Assembly: GCA_015056085.1 (NCBI GenBank)
Contig: SVHA01000007.1
Span: 24,467 to 88,466, forward strand
From: Clostridiales bacterium
GTDB lineage: Bacteria > Bacillota > Clostridia > Christensenellales > Aristaeellaceae
Direction: 5' to 3'
DNA: 64,000 nucleotides
This document shows, one piece after another, positions 63,093-64,000 of the stretch; position 1 is the first letter of the stretch, and every line of letters begins with the position of its first letter. The translations under genes were made by a program, and so were the position numbers. The notes under the pieces were generated by a model, which saw only the letters and a program-made list of their open reading frames with translations, did no database searches and was not told the origin of the DNA.

Positions 63093-63623
63093 GTGAACAA
63101 GAATTGCGTTACCTTACCGCGAATCCTTGCATTTCTTATGGCTTTGGTCGCCGTAGCTGCTTTCTTTCTTCCCTACATTTCGGCAACAGAAGAATATAGC
63201 GAATACATTGCAGCTCACGCAGACGAAAAGATTTATTCATCCGTTGATGTGACTGTTGGTGATTTGGAAGAAATGTCGCTGTTCACATACGCAAAGGTAT
63301 ACATTCAAGGCGGCGAAGAAATTTTCCGCAGTGCGGCTGGCGGCTATTTTACTGGCGGTATTTATGCCGCTGTTGGAGTGTTCGCCTTGCTTACGGCTCT
63401 TGCAGCATTGGGAAAGAAACCGATTCTTACATTCTTCATGAATGCTATCATGGGTATTGCTTTCTACATGGTAAATTGGGATGTCATTGACCGAAATATC
63501 ATGCCTGATAGCAACAGAGTGTGGGGCTTGTCTTATCATCTGTATTATCCCATTATTGCAATCATTGCGATTGTTGCAATCTGGATGTTTGTAGCGAAGC
63601 GGAAGATGAAAAAACACGCCTAA
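63093..63623 (+). CDS. Small four-helix membrane protein, function unknown
   Basis: 176 residues. Helices at RILAFLMALVAVAAFFLPYI, GGIYAAVGVFALLTALAAL, ILTFFMNAIMGIAFYMV and YYPIIAIIAIVAIWMFVA, with an outside loop between helices 1 and 2 and a basic tail (KRKMKKHA). The GTG at 63093 stands nine bases after AAGGAG; an ATG at 63084 touches the ribosome site. It starts 15 bases after the LRR gene and shares its AT-rich composition, so the two form one unit, perhaps as partner proteins. Confidence 0.72.
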   Translation: MNKNCVTLPRILAFLMALVAVAAFFLPYISATEEYSEYIAAHADEKIYSSVDVTVGDLEEMSLFTYAKVYIQGGEEIFRSAAGGYFTGGIYAAVGVFALLTALAALGKKPILTFFMNAIMGIAFYMVNWDVIDRNIMPDSNRVWGLSYHLYYPIIAIIAIVAIWMFVAKRKMKKHA

Positions 63624-63644
63624 CATTTTCTTTTCAACATGTAG

Positions 63645-63680
63645 GAAATCGCCTTTCTCATTCCCGAGAGAGGCGATTTC
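63645..63680. terminator. Hairpin after the LRR-membrane protein unit
   Basis: GAAATCGCC-tttCTC / GAGagaGGCGATTTC. The T-run is missing, so termination is unsure. The rest of 63681-63889 shows no gene. Confidence 0.45.
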
Positions 63681-63889
63681 TGCGTAATGCGGTGCGTCCC
63701 GCTGAAAAGGTCGGATGAGCTGGAGGAATCGTCGGCACACCGAGGCGGAGGAATCGGATCGGCAAACCCCATAGCCACAAACAACCCTTGTGTTGAGGTA
63801 TAATACATAGGTAACACCGGAACGAAAAAAGAGAACCAGACTGTGGTAAGATAGTTCTGCTACAAACACCACGCACAGGGAGGTTCTCC

Positions 63890-64000
63890 ATGGACAGGAT
63901 AACACAGGAAGCATACAATCGTCAACGGGTAATTAAGTGGGCAAGAACGCATGGAGTGACAGCGGCGTCCATCCGGTATCATGTAAGCCGGAAAACGATC
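63890..64000 (+). mobile_element. Start of an IS transposase gene, cut by the window edge
   Basis: The frame starts MDRITQEAYNRQRVIKWA and continues THGVTAASIRYHVSRKTI, 37 codons to the window end. This is a transposase-type helix-turn-helix as in IS481/IS3-like DDE integrases. AGGGAGG precedes the ATG. Inverted terminal repeats cannot be located because the right end lies outside. Confidence 0.7.

Noticed and set aside
63237..63914. Minus-strand frame opposite the small membrane protein and transposase start
   Set aside because: No ribosome site or domain, and it crosses a hairpin and an intergenic region.

Overview
This window looks like chromosomal DNA of a fairly GC-rich anaerobic Firmicute of the class Clostridia. 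The reasons are the gene families (RNase J, Rex, YlbF, MltG, VanW-domain proteins, GerW/YtfJ with a DUF2953 partner, DacF-like carboxypeptidase, formate-THF ligase, pyruvate formate-lyase), the SAM-I and ZTP riboswitches, strong AGGAGG ribosome sites and the conserved rpmH-rnpA-yidD-yidC-jag order. GerW and DacF suggest a spore-forming ancestry. I cannot name a genus. Two ABC binding proteins carry ordinary signal peptides without a lipobox, which is odd for a single-membrane cell.

Layout. 1-13.9 kb: RNase P RNA (5' end cut by the window edge), a polysaccharide deacetylase, cell-wall proteins, a sugar nucleotidyltransferase, and a long minus-strand housekeeping run (RNase J, YlbF, MltG, U32 peptidase, Rex, VanW), then glyA, the small SRP RNA and metK under a SAM riboswitch. 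14-20.4 kb: the rpmH-jag cluster, mscL with a zinc ribbon, tRNA-Leu, an XRE regulator and fhs. 20.4-21.2 kb: a GC-rich hairpin-repeat block that recurs at 59.4 kb. 21.2-27.1 kb: a probable operon of VanW/SH3, sfsA, CHAP amidase, CBS/DRTGG pyrophosphatase and a secreted unknown. 27.2-34.4 kb: MerR/TipAS regulator, MarR-controlled heterodimeric ABC exporter, dapF-cysK. 34.7-42.7 kb: a LacI-controlled maltodextrin locus (binding protein, two permeases, GH13 amylase, MalQ). 42.7-47.6 kb: a NitT/TauT-type ABC importer and the DUF2953-GerW-DacF group. 47.7-54.2 kb: an AT-rich DUF4180 gene, a second heterodimeric ABC exporter, a leaderless class A beta-lactamase-like protein and a GT1 glycosyltransferase. 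54.4-59.3 kb: pflB-pflA under a ZTP riboswitch and a ribulokinase. 59.4-64 kb: repeats, a lipoprotein, an unknown cysteine-rich membrane protein, an XRE regulator divergent from an AT-richer BspA-type leucine-rich-repeat protein, and the start of a transposase.

The most interesting element is the leader of the second ABC exporter (51.9-52.15 kb). It has a consensus-like promoter, a 26-codon peptide with its own ribosome site, and an intrinsic terminator just before the exporter genes. Codons 13-19 of the peptide can pair over 12 bp with the terminator hairpin. This is the layout of a ribosome-controlled, probably antibiotic-sensing, transcription attenuator. Beside it lie a glycosyltransferase of the family that inactivates macrolides and a beta-lactamase-like hydrolase, so the whole 50.0-54.2 kb stretch may be a drug-response locus.
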